Positions 36,927 to 45,918 of a DNA stretch of 64,000 bases are shown here, in pieces. Origin of the DNA: a virus. How positions within the stretch are numbered: position 1 is the first letter of the stretch; each line of letters begins with the position of its first letter. The stretch is taken from IMG/VR virus record IMGVR_UViG_3300028394_000045, positions 87,645 to 151,644 of that record; one strand, written 5' to 3'. The notes beneath the pieces are model-generated. The model searched no databases. It was not told the DNA's origin and was given only the letters and a program-made list of their open reading frames with translations. The position numbers and the translations under genes were made by a program.

Positions 36927-38404
36927 ACTATGTGGGTATATCAGCCGGATTCCATGACGCTGCGGTCAGTGTGATCAATCAGGCTGGCGATATACTATTT
37001 GCTGCTCACAGCGAACGCTACAGCAAGAAAAAACACGATCAAAATCTCTGCGCAGATGTGTTGATAGATGCATTGTCTCACGTAAAATTTCCTGAGATTG
37101 AATATCACTATTATGAACGTCCGTGGCTCAAGGCCATGCGTCAATTCTACAGCGGAGAAGGATTTCGCTGGCCCACATGGAATCGACTGCTGGGACCTAC
37201 ATATGATTTCTTAGGACGTCCTCGAATCAACACACATGATCATCATCTGTGCCATGCAGCAGCAGGATTCCAGACCAGCGGATTTGACGAAGCAACTGTG
37301 ATCATAATAGATGCCATTGGTGAGTTCGATACCATAACCATATGGGATGCAGCATATGATAACGACACCGGTCGTGCTGAGTATAAAAAATTATGGAGTC
37401 AGCGTTACCCACATTCAATTGGGTTGATGTATTCGGCTATTACTGCTCGGGTGGGACTGCGACCATTGGATGAAGAGTACATACTCATGGGCATGGCAGC
37501 CTACGGCGAACCCAAGTATCTAAGAGAAATGCAGCAGGCATTTTTGAACCCTAGAGAAAAATTACAATTTACTCAGAATCTTCATGTGGGAGTAGGTGAT
37601 GATTTCTTGCCCCATGCTGATCCAATGGACATTGCCTGTAGCGCACAGCTGGTGGCAGAGCAGTTGATCCGCAATGTACTGGGTCGTGCCAGAGGTGTGG
37701 GTCGCAGTAGGAATCTAGTGTATGGTGGTGGTGTGGCCTTGAACTGTGTGGCCAATCGAATGCTAGGAGATTACTATGAACGCATATGGATCATGCCGAA
37801 TCCTGGTGATGCTGGCAACAGTCTTGGGTCTGCTTGCCTAGGATACGGAAAAAAAGTCACCTGGAATAATAGTTTCCTGGGCCATGATATTCCCGGCAGT
37901 TATCCTGTCAATGCCGTATTGGATCATCTCCTCACAGACAAGATAGTAGGTGTGGCATCAGGCCGAGCAGAGTTTGGACCACGAGCACTGGGCAATCGCA
38001 GTCTTCTTGCAGATCCCAGGGGATATTCGATCAAGAACCGTGTGAATGAAATCAAACGCAGACAAAAGTTTCGACCATTTGCACCTGTGATCTTAGAAGA
38101 GTTTGCGAATGATTACTTTGAAATGCCTTATGGATTTAAGACCAGTCGTTACATGCAAACCATAGCTGCATGCAAGAACCCAGATCGGTTTCCAGCCATA
38201 GTGCATGTGGATGGCACCAGCAGAGTGCAAACTGTTCCCAAGGACGGATCGGGCATACGTGAGCTGCTGGAAAAATGGTATTTCATGACCAAGTGCCCTA
38301 TGCTGCTTAACACCAGTTTGAACATACGTGGTGAGCCCATGGTGAACGATCGCGCAGATGCCGATAGATTTCAACGCCTGTACGGCGTCAAGGTGTGCAG
38401 TTAG
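36923..38404 (+). CDS. O-carbamoyltransferase, NodU/CmcH family, 493 residues
   Basis: The ATG at 36923 (MNYVGISAGFHDAAVSVIN) is chosen over 36845 because the conserved domain starts there. Family hallmarks in order are SERYSKKKHD, HDHHLCHAAAGF (metal-binding His), GGGVALN, EFGPRALGNRSLLADPR, RFRPFAPVI-like FRPFAPVILEEF, and LLNTSLNIRGEPMV. These enzymes use carbamoyl phosphate and ATP to make a carbamoyl-adenylate and transfer the carbamoyl group to a hydroxyl of a sugar or antibiotic. Length is slightly under the usual 530-600. Translation is coupled to the mini-gene (ATGA). It ends tail-to-tail, overlapping the amidinotransferase by 4 bases. An enzyme decorating a glycan is the simplest reading. 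Confidence 0.85.
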   Translation: MNYVGISAGFHDAAVSVINQAGDILFAAHSERYSKKKHDQNLCADVLIDALSHVKFPEIEYHYYERPWLKAMRQFYSGEGFRWPTWNRLLGPTYDFLGRPRINTHDHHLCHAAAGFQTSGFDEATVIIIDAIGEFDTITIWDAAYDNDTGRAEYKKLWSQRYPHSIGLMYSAITARVGLRPLDEEYILMGMAAYGEPKYLREMQQAFLNPREKLQFTQNLHVGVGDDFLPHADPMDIACSAQLVAEQLIRNVLGRARGVGRSRNLVYGGGVALNCVANRMLGDYYERIWIMPNPGDAGNSLGSACLGYGKKVTWNNSFLGHDIPGSYPVNAVLDHLLTDKIVGVASGRAEFGPRALGNRSLLADPRGYSIKNRVNEIKRRQKFRPFAPVILEEFANDYFEMPYGFKTSRYMQTIAACKNPDRFPAIVHVDGTSRVQTVPKDGSGIRELLEKWYFMTKCPMLLNTSLNIRGEPMVNDRADADRFQRLYGVKVCS

Positions 38405-39438
38405 AGATAGGTCTCTAATCCACCACGACGACGTATATCTTGTGTGCAGCAACTGATGCCACCATCCCAGAAGTAACTGTGTCTTAGTTCACTAATGATA
38501 GATTCTATCTTATGCTTGCGACAGTAGTCAAAAACTTCCTTGTTATAAGCACTGAATATCACGTGACTTTCATCTAGCACAAGACAATTAACATCAAACA
38601 CAGTCTCGGCAACAAATCCTGTCCATTTGGTTAGATAGGTATTTACAAATTCAGTAAATTCGGGAGTAGGTGTTTGACCTTGTACATACCAGGCACCTGG
38701 TGATTGTTCGTATTTGAACTTGCCAACCTCCATTGCAGCCCAGATCGAGCTATCCCAGATCTTGCACACATCCCATCCAGGAAAGTCTGCGGCCAAGTTT
38801 AAGTTCACATCGTGCTTGCTGCTCAACAACACCCCGGGCTTGAGTATGGCAAACACAGCATCACCATGTCCGTCTGTTATGGCTTCGTGTATGCGATACT
38901 CTGGTCCTAACACATTATCCACTATCCAGCGAGACTGATCAGGACGCAAGAAATCACTGTTGTCAAAGAACACATCTCTCCCCACACGAACAATGCACGA
39001 TGCCGATGCTTGATTGAGTATACAGTCCGCATCCCAATTTCTGCCATGTGGATTGATCACTCCACCCGGTTGTGCAGCTTCATACTCTTTACATAGACTA
39101 TCCAGTTCTTGTATTGGCAGCACACGCAGCAACTTGTCGCCCAGTGTGATCTGCCAGTCTCGTGGAGTAAGTGGAGGCAAGGGAGCGCCGCCGCCGGCAA
39201 TCTGATGTTGTATGAAATTGCGTTTATTTGGAAGATCGGGTCTACGCACACGCGCACCAAATTGCTCAATAGTCTTCTGTAATGCAGATAGATCTTCTTC
39301 AGTCTCTACCAGTATCTGTTGCAGTTGATTGCGAACCTGAGCGTTTTCAATAAAATCAAAGTAGTCTGGTGTGTAAGCGCGGCCCACGATCACTTCTTCA
39401 AGTGGTTGCCAGCTGGTGTAGGAATTAATAGTGTTCAT
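38401..39438 (-). CDS. Amidinotransferase, glycine/scyllo-inosamine amidinotransferase family, 345 residues
   Basis: The C-terminal GGISCCTQDIRRRGGLETYL aligns with the GGGFHCWTCDVRRRG region of glycine amidinotransferase, making C330 the nucleophile. Other expected residues are PRD in LTPRDWQITLGD and the His of TDGHGDAVFAILKPGVLLSS. The N-terminus NSYTSWQPLEEVIVGRAY is typical of the family. It would move the amidino group of arginine to an amine, as in creatine synthesis or in guanidinylated aminocyclitols of streptomycin-type pathways. It lies beside genes for a carbamoyltransferase and an aminotransferase, so an amino sugar acceptor is plausible (inference). It overlaps the upstream minus-strand gene by 14 bases. 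Confidence 0.8.
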   Translation of the reverse strand: MNTINSYTSWQPLEEVIVGRAYTPDYFDFIENAQVRNQLQQILVETEEDLSALQKTIEQFGARVRRPDLPNKRNFIQHQIAGGGAPLPPLTPRDWQITLGDKLLRVLPIQELDSLCKEYEAAQPGGVINPHGRNWDADCILNQASASCIVRVGRDVFFDNSDFLRPDQSRWIVDNVLGPEYRIHEAITDGHGDAVFAILKPGVLLSSKHDVNLNLAADFPGWDVCKIWDSSIWAAMEVGKFKYEQSPGAWYVQGQTPTPEFTEFVNTYLTKWTGFVAETVFDVNCLVLDESHVIFSAYNKEVFDYCRKHKIESIISELRHSYFWDGGISCCTQDIRRRGGLETYL

Positions 39439-40606
39439 ATAGTTTGGTTAGTAGAGTATTTAATCTGTCGGTTTTGTTGGCACAAAATAACTGTTGGTTG
39501 TGTTCGACATCGCCACGACATTGGCGGAATAGATCCGGCAAATGTGCTTGAGCACATTTGATTGCTCGTGCCAATATCTCCCACCGTTGAGTGTGATCAG
39601 TTTCTTGATCGTATCTGTTGTCTAAAACTGAATCAAATACCCGGTAGCCCAGGTCACGCAACAATTGTAGGCTTCCGGCTGCCCCTGCAATGAAAAACAT
39701 CTGCCCGTTCTTGATTGGTTTGAATGTTTTTTCAGTTAGGAATGTGCCGCCACTCTGATCAGCATCAAAATGTGTTTCCATCACGATGTTGCAATAGCTA
39801 TCCGTGTGATACTTGGATTCCGTCATGCTGTGATTGTTGCGCTCATTGTTGGTCAGTGTATCACTGAAATACGGTGCTAATTTTAAAAATTCATCCACGT
39901 TGGTCCGCAGACCTGTGATGCTGTCAATTTCGATAGGACACTCATCATCTCGGAATTCACCGGACTCGCAATAACTCCAATACGAACTATCCAACACACC
40001 CAGCTGTTTTAGATCAGCCATGCCAGCAGCTCGCCAAGATTTATGCAATCTATTCAACACAGTAAATTCATGTTGTCTTGTTTCTGTGTTTATAGGTGCA
40101 GCTGGTACATTGTAATTGCGTTGATAGTACCACAATTCAAAATCAGTAAAATAAACAAATCCTGGAAGAGCCTCGGCAGCAGTATTAGCACTGATGAATC
40201 TATAACAGTTGGGTGGCATCAAGTGATCTTCGGCCAGCTGATCTAATCGTTGTTTGATGCGAGCAGGGTTATCACCTTCGTGATAGCAGAACAGAACTTG
40301 TAATTGTTCCTGCCGCAGTTTTTTACGGACATCTGGCGACATCAAACTAAAGTAGTCGATAGAAAAATCAAAGAATCCCAACCCAATTGAATAATAGGTG
40401 TTGGATGGCAGCTGGTCATTGATGTTGTAAATGTTTATCTTGACCCCGTGGTGGTCACAATACTCTTGCAATCTTAAAGGAATGGTGTATGGATAGTGAG
40501 ATCCAAATTCTCTCCATCCATTGGTGTATGGGCGAGCCTGCCAGGTTGCCAATGCAGGATAGATTTTTCCGTTAATCGTTTGGTCCGCAAGTAAGTTCAA
40601 TTCCAT
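39425..40606 (-). CDS. Glycosyltransferase-like protein of the TEKTxKP family (4 of 5), 393 residues
   Basis: The signature LTEKTFKPIKNGQMFFIAGA, then LLRDLGYRVFDSVLDNRYD, lies in the C-terminal third, and HEFTVLNRLHKSWRAAGMAD in the middle corresponds to the NR..HR motif of the other members. The N-terminal half (ATWQARPYTNGWREFGSHYP, VLFCYHEGDNPARIKQRLDQ) is unlike the plus-strand copies, suggesting another acceptor. It overlaps genes on both sides (14 and 35 bases), so it belongs to a minus-strand operon with the amidinotransferase. Function inferred: transfer of a sugar, perhaps one carrying the amidino or carbamoyl group. Confidence 0.5.
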   Translation of the reverse strand: MELNLLADQTINGKIYPALATWQARPYTNGWREFGSHYPYTIPLRLQEYCDHHGVKINIYNINDQLPSNTYYSIGLGFFDFSIDYFSLMSPDVRKKLRQEQLQVLFCYHEGDNPARIKQRLDQLAEDHLMPPNCYRFISANTAAEALPGFVYFTDFELWYYQRNYNVPAAPINTETRQHEFTVLNRLHKSWRAAGMADLKQLGVLDSSYWSYCESGEFRDDECPIEIDSITGLRTNVDEFLKLAPYFSDTLTNNERNNHSMTESKYHTDSYCNIVMETHFDADQSGGTFLTEKTFKPIKNGQMFFIAGAAGSLQLLRDLGYRVFDSVLDNRYDQETDHTQRWEILARAIKCAQAHLPDLFRQCRGDVEHNQQLFCANKTDRLNTLLTKLYEHY

Positions 40607-41735
40607 TCAGCATCTCCTGTAGCTCTTCCCACAATACTGATTCAAATCCACCGTTATAGAAATGATTCCAATTGTGTTCTATCACGTCACAAGCAGATTC
40701 AAACATCTTTTGTTTTTCGGCTGTTGATAAATCATCCAGTTGTTTCAATAATTGTGCAATTTTTTCTATGCGGATATCATCATCAGCTTGGTCGTAGCTT
40801 TCGTCCCATATGTTGCCAAATGTGCGGAATCCATAACTGCGCAAATATTCCAAGCTGCCTCGGGTTCCTACGATCACAAAAGGCATGCCCAATGCTATGG
40901 GCTTGAATGTTTTCTCAGTAAGGTGCCATCTACGACCAGTGGCCACAGTCTCTGTGACCAGATACAGCAGGCTTTGTGCAGACTCATCAAACAAACTTAA
41001 CCAGCACGAATGCATTGGGTGGTCAGTTTCATTAGCGAAATTTATAGGAAGAGGCTGGGCAGAAAATATATCCTCTATGTCTGGATATTTAGACTTTAAT
41101 GGTGTTATTGCATGTAAGATACTGATATTTTCTGCTGGACAGATAGCAGGGCATGAAATATTGTTTTTGATCATGCCGTATTTGAATATGTAATATAACA
41201 TCTCTAATCTATGCTTCCTCTCTCCGGCTATGATCCTATTAGGAGCAATAAAAGTTTTCGTAATCTTGCGTTCTTGAAATGGTTGTATCAAAAATGTTTT
41301 ATCATACCCACGATACCAATCCAATGCTGCCCATCCGTGGAAGAAGTAGTAATGATGATCCAACCCAAATCTACCACATATTGCATCGACATTTTCGCTA
41401 TTCTTTTCGCTGGTACAGATACTGGATCTCCAACGGTATGGAACTTGCCATCCTAATTCATCAAATTTAACCTCTGATTCAAAAGATGGTTCTATAAAAT
41501 CTGAATTGTATTCATTTACCAGCTGAAATGTAGGCAAGTGTTGAGCCAAATGTATTGGCTCTTGATCAAAAAAGAATATATAATTGTATTCTTGTATATC
41601 ATCTCTGCCATAATTAATCACACTATCTGGATCGCTGCGACCAAATGGGTCACACACAAACAGCCGAGTGCCGGGTCGATTATTTTGCATCCAGGGCCAG
41701 AAGGTGTTGTTATAAATCTCGTCTACTCTAATCAT
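40572..41735 (-). CDS. Glycosyltransferase-like protein of the TEKTxKP family (5 of 5), 387 residues
   Basis: This is the clearest member: LTEKTFKPIALGMPFVIVGT, then GSLEYLRSYGFRTFGNIWDE, with KTFIAPNRIIAGERKHRLEM in the middle (the NR...RHR motif). The first 120 residues look like a Rossmann half (NYIFFFDQEPIHLAQHLPTF). Its ATG (41733-41735) shares a CATG with the ATG of the divergent 737-aa gene, so the two starts overlap by two bases. It overlaps the downstream family member by 35 bases. No ribosome site is obvious. Predicted cytoplasmic sugar transferase, substrate unknown. Confidence 0.55.
   Translation of the reverse strand: MIRVDEIYNNTFWPWMQNNRPGTRLFVCDPFGRSDPDSVINYGRDDIQEYNYIFFFDQEPIHLAQHLPTFQLVNEYNSDFIEPSFESEVKFDELGWQVPYRWRSSICTSEKNSENVDAICGRFGLDHHYYFFHGWAALDWYRGYDKTFLIQPFQERKITKTFIAPNRIIAGERKHRLEMLYYIFKYGMIKNNISCPAICPAENISILHAITPLKSKYPDIEDIFSAQPLPINFANETDHPMHSCWLSLFDESAQSLLYLVTETVATGRRWHLTEKTFKPIALGMPFVIVGTRGSLEYLRSYGFRTFGNIWDESYDQADDDIRIEKIAQLLKQLDDLSTAEKQKMFESACDVIEHNWNHFYNGGFESVLWEELQEMLNGIELTCGPND
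41711..41718 (+). promoter_or_regulatory. Possible T4-like late promoter (TATAAATC)
   Basis: TATAAATC matches the late octamer in seven of eight positions and ends 15 bases before the ATG at 41734. It lies inside the divergent gene, the only place a proximal promoter could be because the two starts share CATG. One base differs from consensus, so chance occurrence is quite possible. Confidence 0.25.
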
Positions 41736-43947
41736 GTTTGATATATTCTATTCCGGACCACGACCAAATCGGTTTGCACACGAGTGCGCGGCCTGCGACC
41801 TCGAACATGCACAAAAGCTATGCCGGACTAGGTACTTTTGGTGGATCTCATACTTAGCCGACTATAGCGACTTTGATTTTGATTATGAGCCGGTTCCGTG
41901 GCAAAGCGAATACACACATGTGTGGCCCAGCCAACATCACGAGTACTCGGGCACGTATCTTGTGCCGGCAGCCGGAGAAATAAAATATCATTTCCACAGC
42001 CGGATCGTACCGAACAAAAGCCATCCAACTTCATTCCATAGTTTGACTGATGCAGACTTTGATCTAACTTGGGCACCACACCCGCATGATCCACCTTACA
42101 TATATGTGTTTGGCAATCAATGGTACCCGGCCAACATAATGCCTACAATAGAATATTATGTACCTGGCGCTACTGAACGCAAGTACATGGATCTGCCTCG
42201 GGCTCGATTGCCTGTTAGGCAGGATGATCATTGGCATACCCTGACCGAATGTGAATGGGACTATAGCTGGGTGCCCGATCCTGGTGACCCGCCGCTGATC
42301 TATGTGTTTGGCAATCAGTGGTGGCCTGCAGAGAAGATGCCCACCGTGGAGTATCATGTGCCAGGCGCCACTGACCGCAAATACATGACCTGGCCCAGAG
42401 CTCAACTGCTACCAGATCAGTCACGCTGGTCTGTTCCACCCAATATCGCGGGTGTGGATCTCAGTTGGGTGCCCGATCCTGGCGAACCTGCTTACATCTA
42501 TCAGTTTGCTACACAGCATCAAAAGACCGGCGGACCTGTTTATACCATGCCCGGTGCCACAGAGGTCAAGTACCTAGCTGAGTTAAAAATACGCACTGTG
42601 GGCAATGCCACAGCTATCTATGAGATAGATCATCTAGATGGCTGCGCAGGAAATATACCCAATGTCACACGGCGCATAAGATACTTTGACAACTACAGAG
42701 ACACCTTGATACGCCTGGCCAACAGCATAGGCGGCGAACACGAATACGTGTGGGTATGCAGCAGCATCTGTGATTATACTGACTTTGACTTCTCCTGGCA
42801 CCCCGAACAATGGCAGAGCACCATGTTGCATGTGTTTGCCAGCGATGAGCAGAAGTTTGGTGACACATTCTTCATGCATGTGCCCACCTTTTCCAAGTCG
42901 GCAGAACACAAAGCCTTGCTGGAATGGTATGATCTAAACTTCGTTGGTCAACTGATGTCGGTGCCACGCAGGCCCATGCCTATCATTGAGCACAACAACG
43001 ACAGCCATGTTGATATGGTCAAAACTCAAGACTTTGCCGGACCTTTGGCTATTTTTTCAACCGGGCGTAGCATCAGTAAAGGATTAAGACCACCGGCTGT
43101 GGCATTGTGGAGAGAAAAGACCAAGACTATTGTGCCATTGAGTCCAGGTGCCGACGGGGTAATCGTTCCCAAGGTCGCGATTCCCTACATAAAGACACAG
43201 CTATATGATTATCCCAACATAGACAAAACACATCGCGATGATCGAACTGATCAAGAGTCAGATGTGATCTTTATCAGCAATGGGGAAAGCATGGCCGATG
43301 CCAACTGGCAACAGTTGTTGGGCCTGTGCGGCTGTGCTCGACGCAGCAACGGAGTTACCGGCAGAGAAGCTGCATACAAAGCCGCTGCTGAACTCAGTAC
43401 AACTCCTTGGTTTTTTGCTGTGTTTGCCAAAACAGAAGTGTTGCCTGATTTTAAATTTGACTACCAGCCCGACCGCATGCAACAACCCAAGCACTATATT
43501 TTCCACAGCCGTAATCCTGTGAATGATCTAGAGTACGGCGCCATGAATATCAACTTGTACAATCGTCAGTTGGTACTGGACACACAACCAGGTCTGGATT
43601 TTACCTTGAGTGCGGCACATGAGGTGGTACCCATCTGTGCCAGCATATCTAGATTCAACACCGACCCATGGGTGACCTGGCGTAGTGCATTTAGGGAAGT
43701 GTTAAAGCTACAGAGAGAAGTAGATCAAGGTGCAGATATTGAAATACAATATCGTCTCCACACCTGGCTCACAGTGGCACATGGTGAAAATGCCCAGTGG
43801 TGTTTGCAAGGTGCAGCCGACGCACAAAGATATTACCAATCTGTCAATGGCGATTATGCCGGTTTGAAACTGAGCTTTGATTGGGCCTGGCTACAAGACT
43901 ATTATTACAGTTTGTATCACCAACGGCCCTGGTTAGAATCTATCTAA
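41734..43947 (+). CDS. 737-residue repeat protein with glycosyltransferase-like C-terminal domain
   Basis: Residues 45-389 hold five related units of 42-45 residues (45-86, 107-151, 173-217, 240-281, 348-389), with a pattern DxSWxPxPxDPPxIYVFGNQW followed by a VPGAT(E/D)xKY ending. The middle (400-500) is a linker. Residues about 505-737 (SDVIFISNGESMADANWQQL, GVTGREAAYKAAAELSTT, RNPVNDLEYGAMNINLYNR) are homologous to the protein at 24407. The aromatic repeats look like a binding or scaffold array, perhaps carbohydrate-binding. It starts divergently from the transferase at 41735 and ends overlapping the epimerase gene tail-to-tail by 15 bases. Domain functions are inferred. Confidence 0.55.
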   Translation: MFDIFYSGPRPNRFAHECAACDLEHAQKLCRTRYFWWISYLADYSDFDFDYEPVPWQSEYTHVWPSQHHEYSGTYLVPAAGEIKYHFHSRIVPNKSHPTSFHSLTDADFDLTWAPHPHDPPYIYVFGNQWYPANIMPTIEYYVPGATERKYMDLPRARLPVRQDDHWHTLTECEWDYSWVPDPGDPPLIYVFGNQWWPAEKMPTVEYHVPGATDRKYMTWPRAQLLPDQSRWSVPPNIAGVDLSWVPDPGEPAYIYQFATQHQKTGGPVYTMPGATEVKYLAELKIRTVGNATAIYEIDHLDGCAGNIPNVTRRIRYFDNYRDTLIRLANSIGGEHEYVWVCSSICDYTDFDFSWHPEQWQSTMLHVFASDEQKFGDTFFMHVPTFSKSAEHKALLEWYDLNFVGQLMSVPRRPMPIIEHNNDSHVDMVKTQDFAGPLAIFSTGRSISKGLRPPAVALWREKTKTIVPLSPGADGVIVPKVAIPYIKTQLYDYPNIDKTHRDDRTDQESDVIFISNGESMADANWQQLLGLCGCARRSNGVTGREAAYKAAAELSTTPWFFAVFAKTEVLPDFKFDYQPDRMQQPKHYIFHSRNPVNDLEYGAMNINLYNRQLVLDTQPGLDFTLSAAHEVVPICASISRFNTDPWVTWRSAFREVLKLQREVDQGADIEIQYRLHTWLTVAHGENAQWCLQGAADAQRYYQSVNGDYAGLKLSFDWAWLQDYYYSLYHQRPWLESI
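41866..42900 (+). repeat. Five tandem protein repeats in the 737-aa protein
   Basis: At the protein level the units at residues 45-86, 107-151, 173-217, 240-281 and 348-389 align. The second and third are the most alike, sharing PxIYVFGNQWxPA, MPT(I/V)EY and VPGAT(E/D)RKYM. Units one and five form a more distant pair with FDF(D/S)...PWQS. The matching DNA has clearly diverged, so this is an old expansion rather than a recent slippage. Confidence 0.7.
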
Positions 43948-44889
43948 ATAAGGCTGTGCGAGCAGCCAATCAAGGTATTCAGGGATACCTTGCTCAATGT
44001 CTATAGTAGGATTCCAATCAGTGAGATTGCGTAATTTATTGCTGTTCAATGTATCACGGTTTGGATAAAAACTATCGTGAGGCAAGCAGTCAATCCCGCT
44101 GGGAATACGATGTTGTATGATTTCAGCAGCTTCCAAGATACGCCGACCGTGGCCCCTTGTGCAGTTAAAAATCTCATTGGCACAATTGGCATGTGTGGCA
44201 GCCGTGGCAAAGGCAGCAGCAACATCGGTGACCCAGCTAAAATCCAACCGATTGTCTGGACCATGCACCTGTATCCGACCTTGAGACAGTGCAGCCACTG
44301 CCATTTTTGATATCACACGCACCACAGTATCTCTGGTACCGTACAATGCACTGGGTCTGAGGATACTGTATTCTAACCCGTGTTCTTTGTGCCAGATTTT
44401 ACACATCTGCTCACATTGAAGTTTGTAACTGCCATACAGAGTCAACGGATTACACACAGCAGTTTCATCTGGAGCAGCAGACCCAAACTCTCCATACACC
44501 ATGCTGCTGCTGGCCAGCACAAATCTTTTCACATGGTGTTTAACACACAGATCCAATGCTATGGCTGTGGCAGTTATCATGTTTTCTGTAGCGTCAATCA
44601 CATTGCGCTTGACCATCTTGGCATTGGGATAGGTGGCTAGATCGATCACCACATCAAACGATTGTGCAGCAAACACGGCCTGCATGAATTCAATGTCGGT
44701 GACATCACCAAACAAAAATCGATGCGCTGGCATGTAGATAAGACGTTGTTCAATTATGGGGTTGTATTCCCACTCGGGATAGTCTCCATAAGTGTGATGT
44801 CGGTCTACCACTGTGATATTGTGATCCGCCAAGGCCCGGGCTGTGTGATGTCCGATGAATCCGTGGCCGCCTAGTATCAATATGTTCAT
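43933..44889 (-). CDS. NAD-dependent nucleotide-sugar epimerase/dehydratase, extended SDR, 318 residues
   Basis: GGHGFIG at residues 7-13 is the NAD-binding glycine motif, and SSS at 127-129 with Y152-GSY-K156 forms the catalytic triad of UDP-sugar epimerases/dehydratases. RPSALYGTRDTVVRVISKMA is a typical substrate-side segment. These enzymes epimerise, dehydrate or reduce NDP-hexoses in the cytoplasm. It pairs with a paralogue at 46536 that shares SSSMVYG and the RPSAxYG loop, so two steps of one sugar pathway are likely. The start is coupled to the upstream DegT gene by a 4-base overlap. The exact sugar cannot be deduced. Confidence 0.8.
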   Translation of the reverse strand: MNILILGGHGFIGHHTARALADHNITVVDRHHTYGDYPEWEYNPIIEQRLIYMPAHRFLFGDVTDIEFMQAVFAAQSFDVVIDLATYPNAKMVKRNVIDATENMITATAIALDLCVKHHVKRFVLASSSMVYGEFGSAAPDETAVCNPLTLYGSYKLQCEQMCKIWHKEHGLEYSILRPSALYGTRDTVVRVISKMAVAALSQGRIQVHGPDNRLDFSWVTDVAAAFATAATHANCANEIFNCTRGHGRRILEAAEIIQHRIPSGIDCLPHDSFYPNRDTLNSNKLRNLTDWNPTIDIEQGIPEYLDWLLAQPYLDRF

Positions 44890-45917
44890 GCCAACAGCTT
44901 TCCTATGTGTTCTACTTCTGCATCGTTCAATGTGTGTTGATTGGGCACACTAAAACTGATTGTGCCGAGACGATCACTGTTGGCGGCCACACCCGGGTAC
45001 AACCATTCATGGTGTATTGGCAGTTGATAGTGTACAGCACACTCTATTCCAGCATCTCGAAGTGCTGTCATGGTGTGATCTCTGGTGTCTGATTGAAACA
45101 CCAACTTGCTGTAAGTGTGTTGTTGTAGATGTTGTTGCATGCCTGATTGATATTTACTCTGGCCCAGGAGATATTGGGCTATTTTGGTTCTGCGTGTCTG
45201 CCAGGAGCCGGAATGATCTAATCCGGTCCATATGCAGGCTGCTTCAAAACTGCTGATCATGCTGTTGAGTCCAGGGTCAACAGCAAGATCCGAGTTGCGA
45301 GTCTTGCCGTGTAATCTTAATAGTCGGCACGATTCAGCAATATTCGCATCGTCTGTGAGCACAGCACCACCACTGCCCCAACTGCTGATGGGTTTGCTAG
45401 GAGCAAAGCTCACGCAGCCGATTGTGCCATTTTTGGCACTCCAGCAGCGACCATCGTGGCTTTCCAGACTTTGTGCAGCGTCGCTGATTACAGGAATCCC
45501 CAGTCGATCTAGTGACCGCCATTGGCTCATATTACCAAATATATCAACAGCCACCACAGCGGCACAATCAGAAATTTTTCCCACATCAATACAATAGTCA
45601 TCACCCACATCCACAGGCACAACTTCATGCCCGGCCCGTGCCACCGCATGTGCTGTGGCTGTGAATGTGTAACTGCTCACCGCCACACGGGACCGTGGTG
45701 GAAGATTCAATGCTTTGACAGACAAAAACAATGCATCGGTGCAGTTGGCAGTGGTCACACAATACTTGCGGTCAAACTGCCGAGCCAGTCTCTGTTCTAA
45801 TTTTTTTACCAGCTCGCTATTCTGTGCCAAGCCCTGTGCATGATCTTGCTCGACTAGATGCCATACCTGTTCGCGTATGATTTCCCAGTTTCGTTTATTT
45901 TGAAATAACGTGATCAT
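44886..45917 (-). CDS. PLP-dependent sugar aminotransferase, DegT/DnrJ/EryC1 family, 343 residues
   Basis: The fold-type I layout is clear: TTANCTDALFLSVKAL near 55-70, PVISDAAQSLES with D146 contacting the PLP ring nitrogen, and SFAPSKPISSWGSGGAV with K175 as the Schiff-base lysine. The family usually transfers the amino group of glutamate or glutamine to a keto-sugar nucleotide, giving amino sugars for LPS, capsules or antibiotics. It overlaps the epimerase downstream by 4 bases and is separated by one base from the deacetylase upstream. Length 343 is slightly shorter than the usual 370-390. The product could supply the amine for the amidinotransferase (inference). Confidence 0.85.
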   Translation of the reverse strand: MITLFQNKRNWEIIREQVWHLVEQDHAQGLAQNSELVKKLEQRLARQFDRKYCVTTANCTDALFLSVKALNLPPRSRVAVSSYTFTATAHAVARAGHEVVPVDVGDDYCIDVGKISDCAAVVAVDIFGNMSQWRSLDRLGIPVISDAAQSLESHDGRCWSAKNGTIGCVSFAPSKPISSWGSGGAVLTDDANIAESCRLLRLHGKTRNSDLAVDPGLNSMISSFEAACIWTGLDHSGSWQTRRTKIAQYLLGQSKYQSGMQQHLQQHTYSKLVFQSDTRDHTMTALRDAGIECAVHYQLPIHHEWLYPGVAANSDRLGTISFSVPNQHTLNDAEVEHIGKLLA

Positions 45918-45918
45918 G

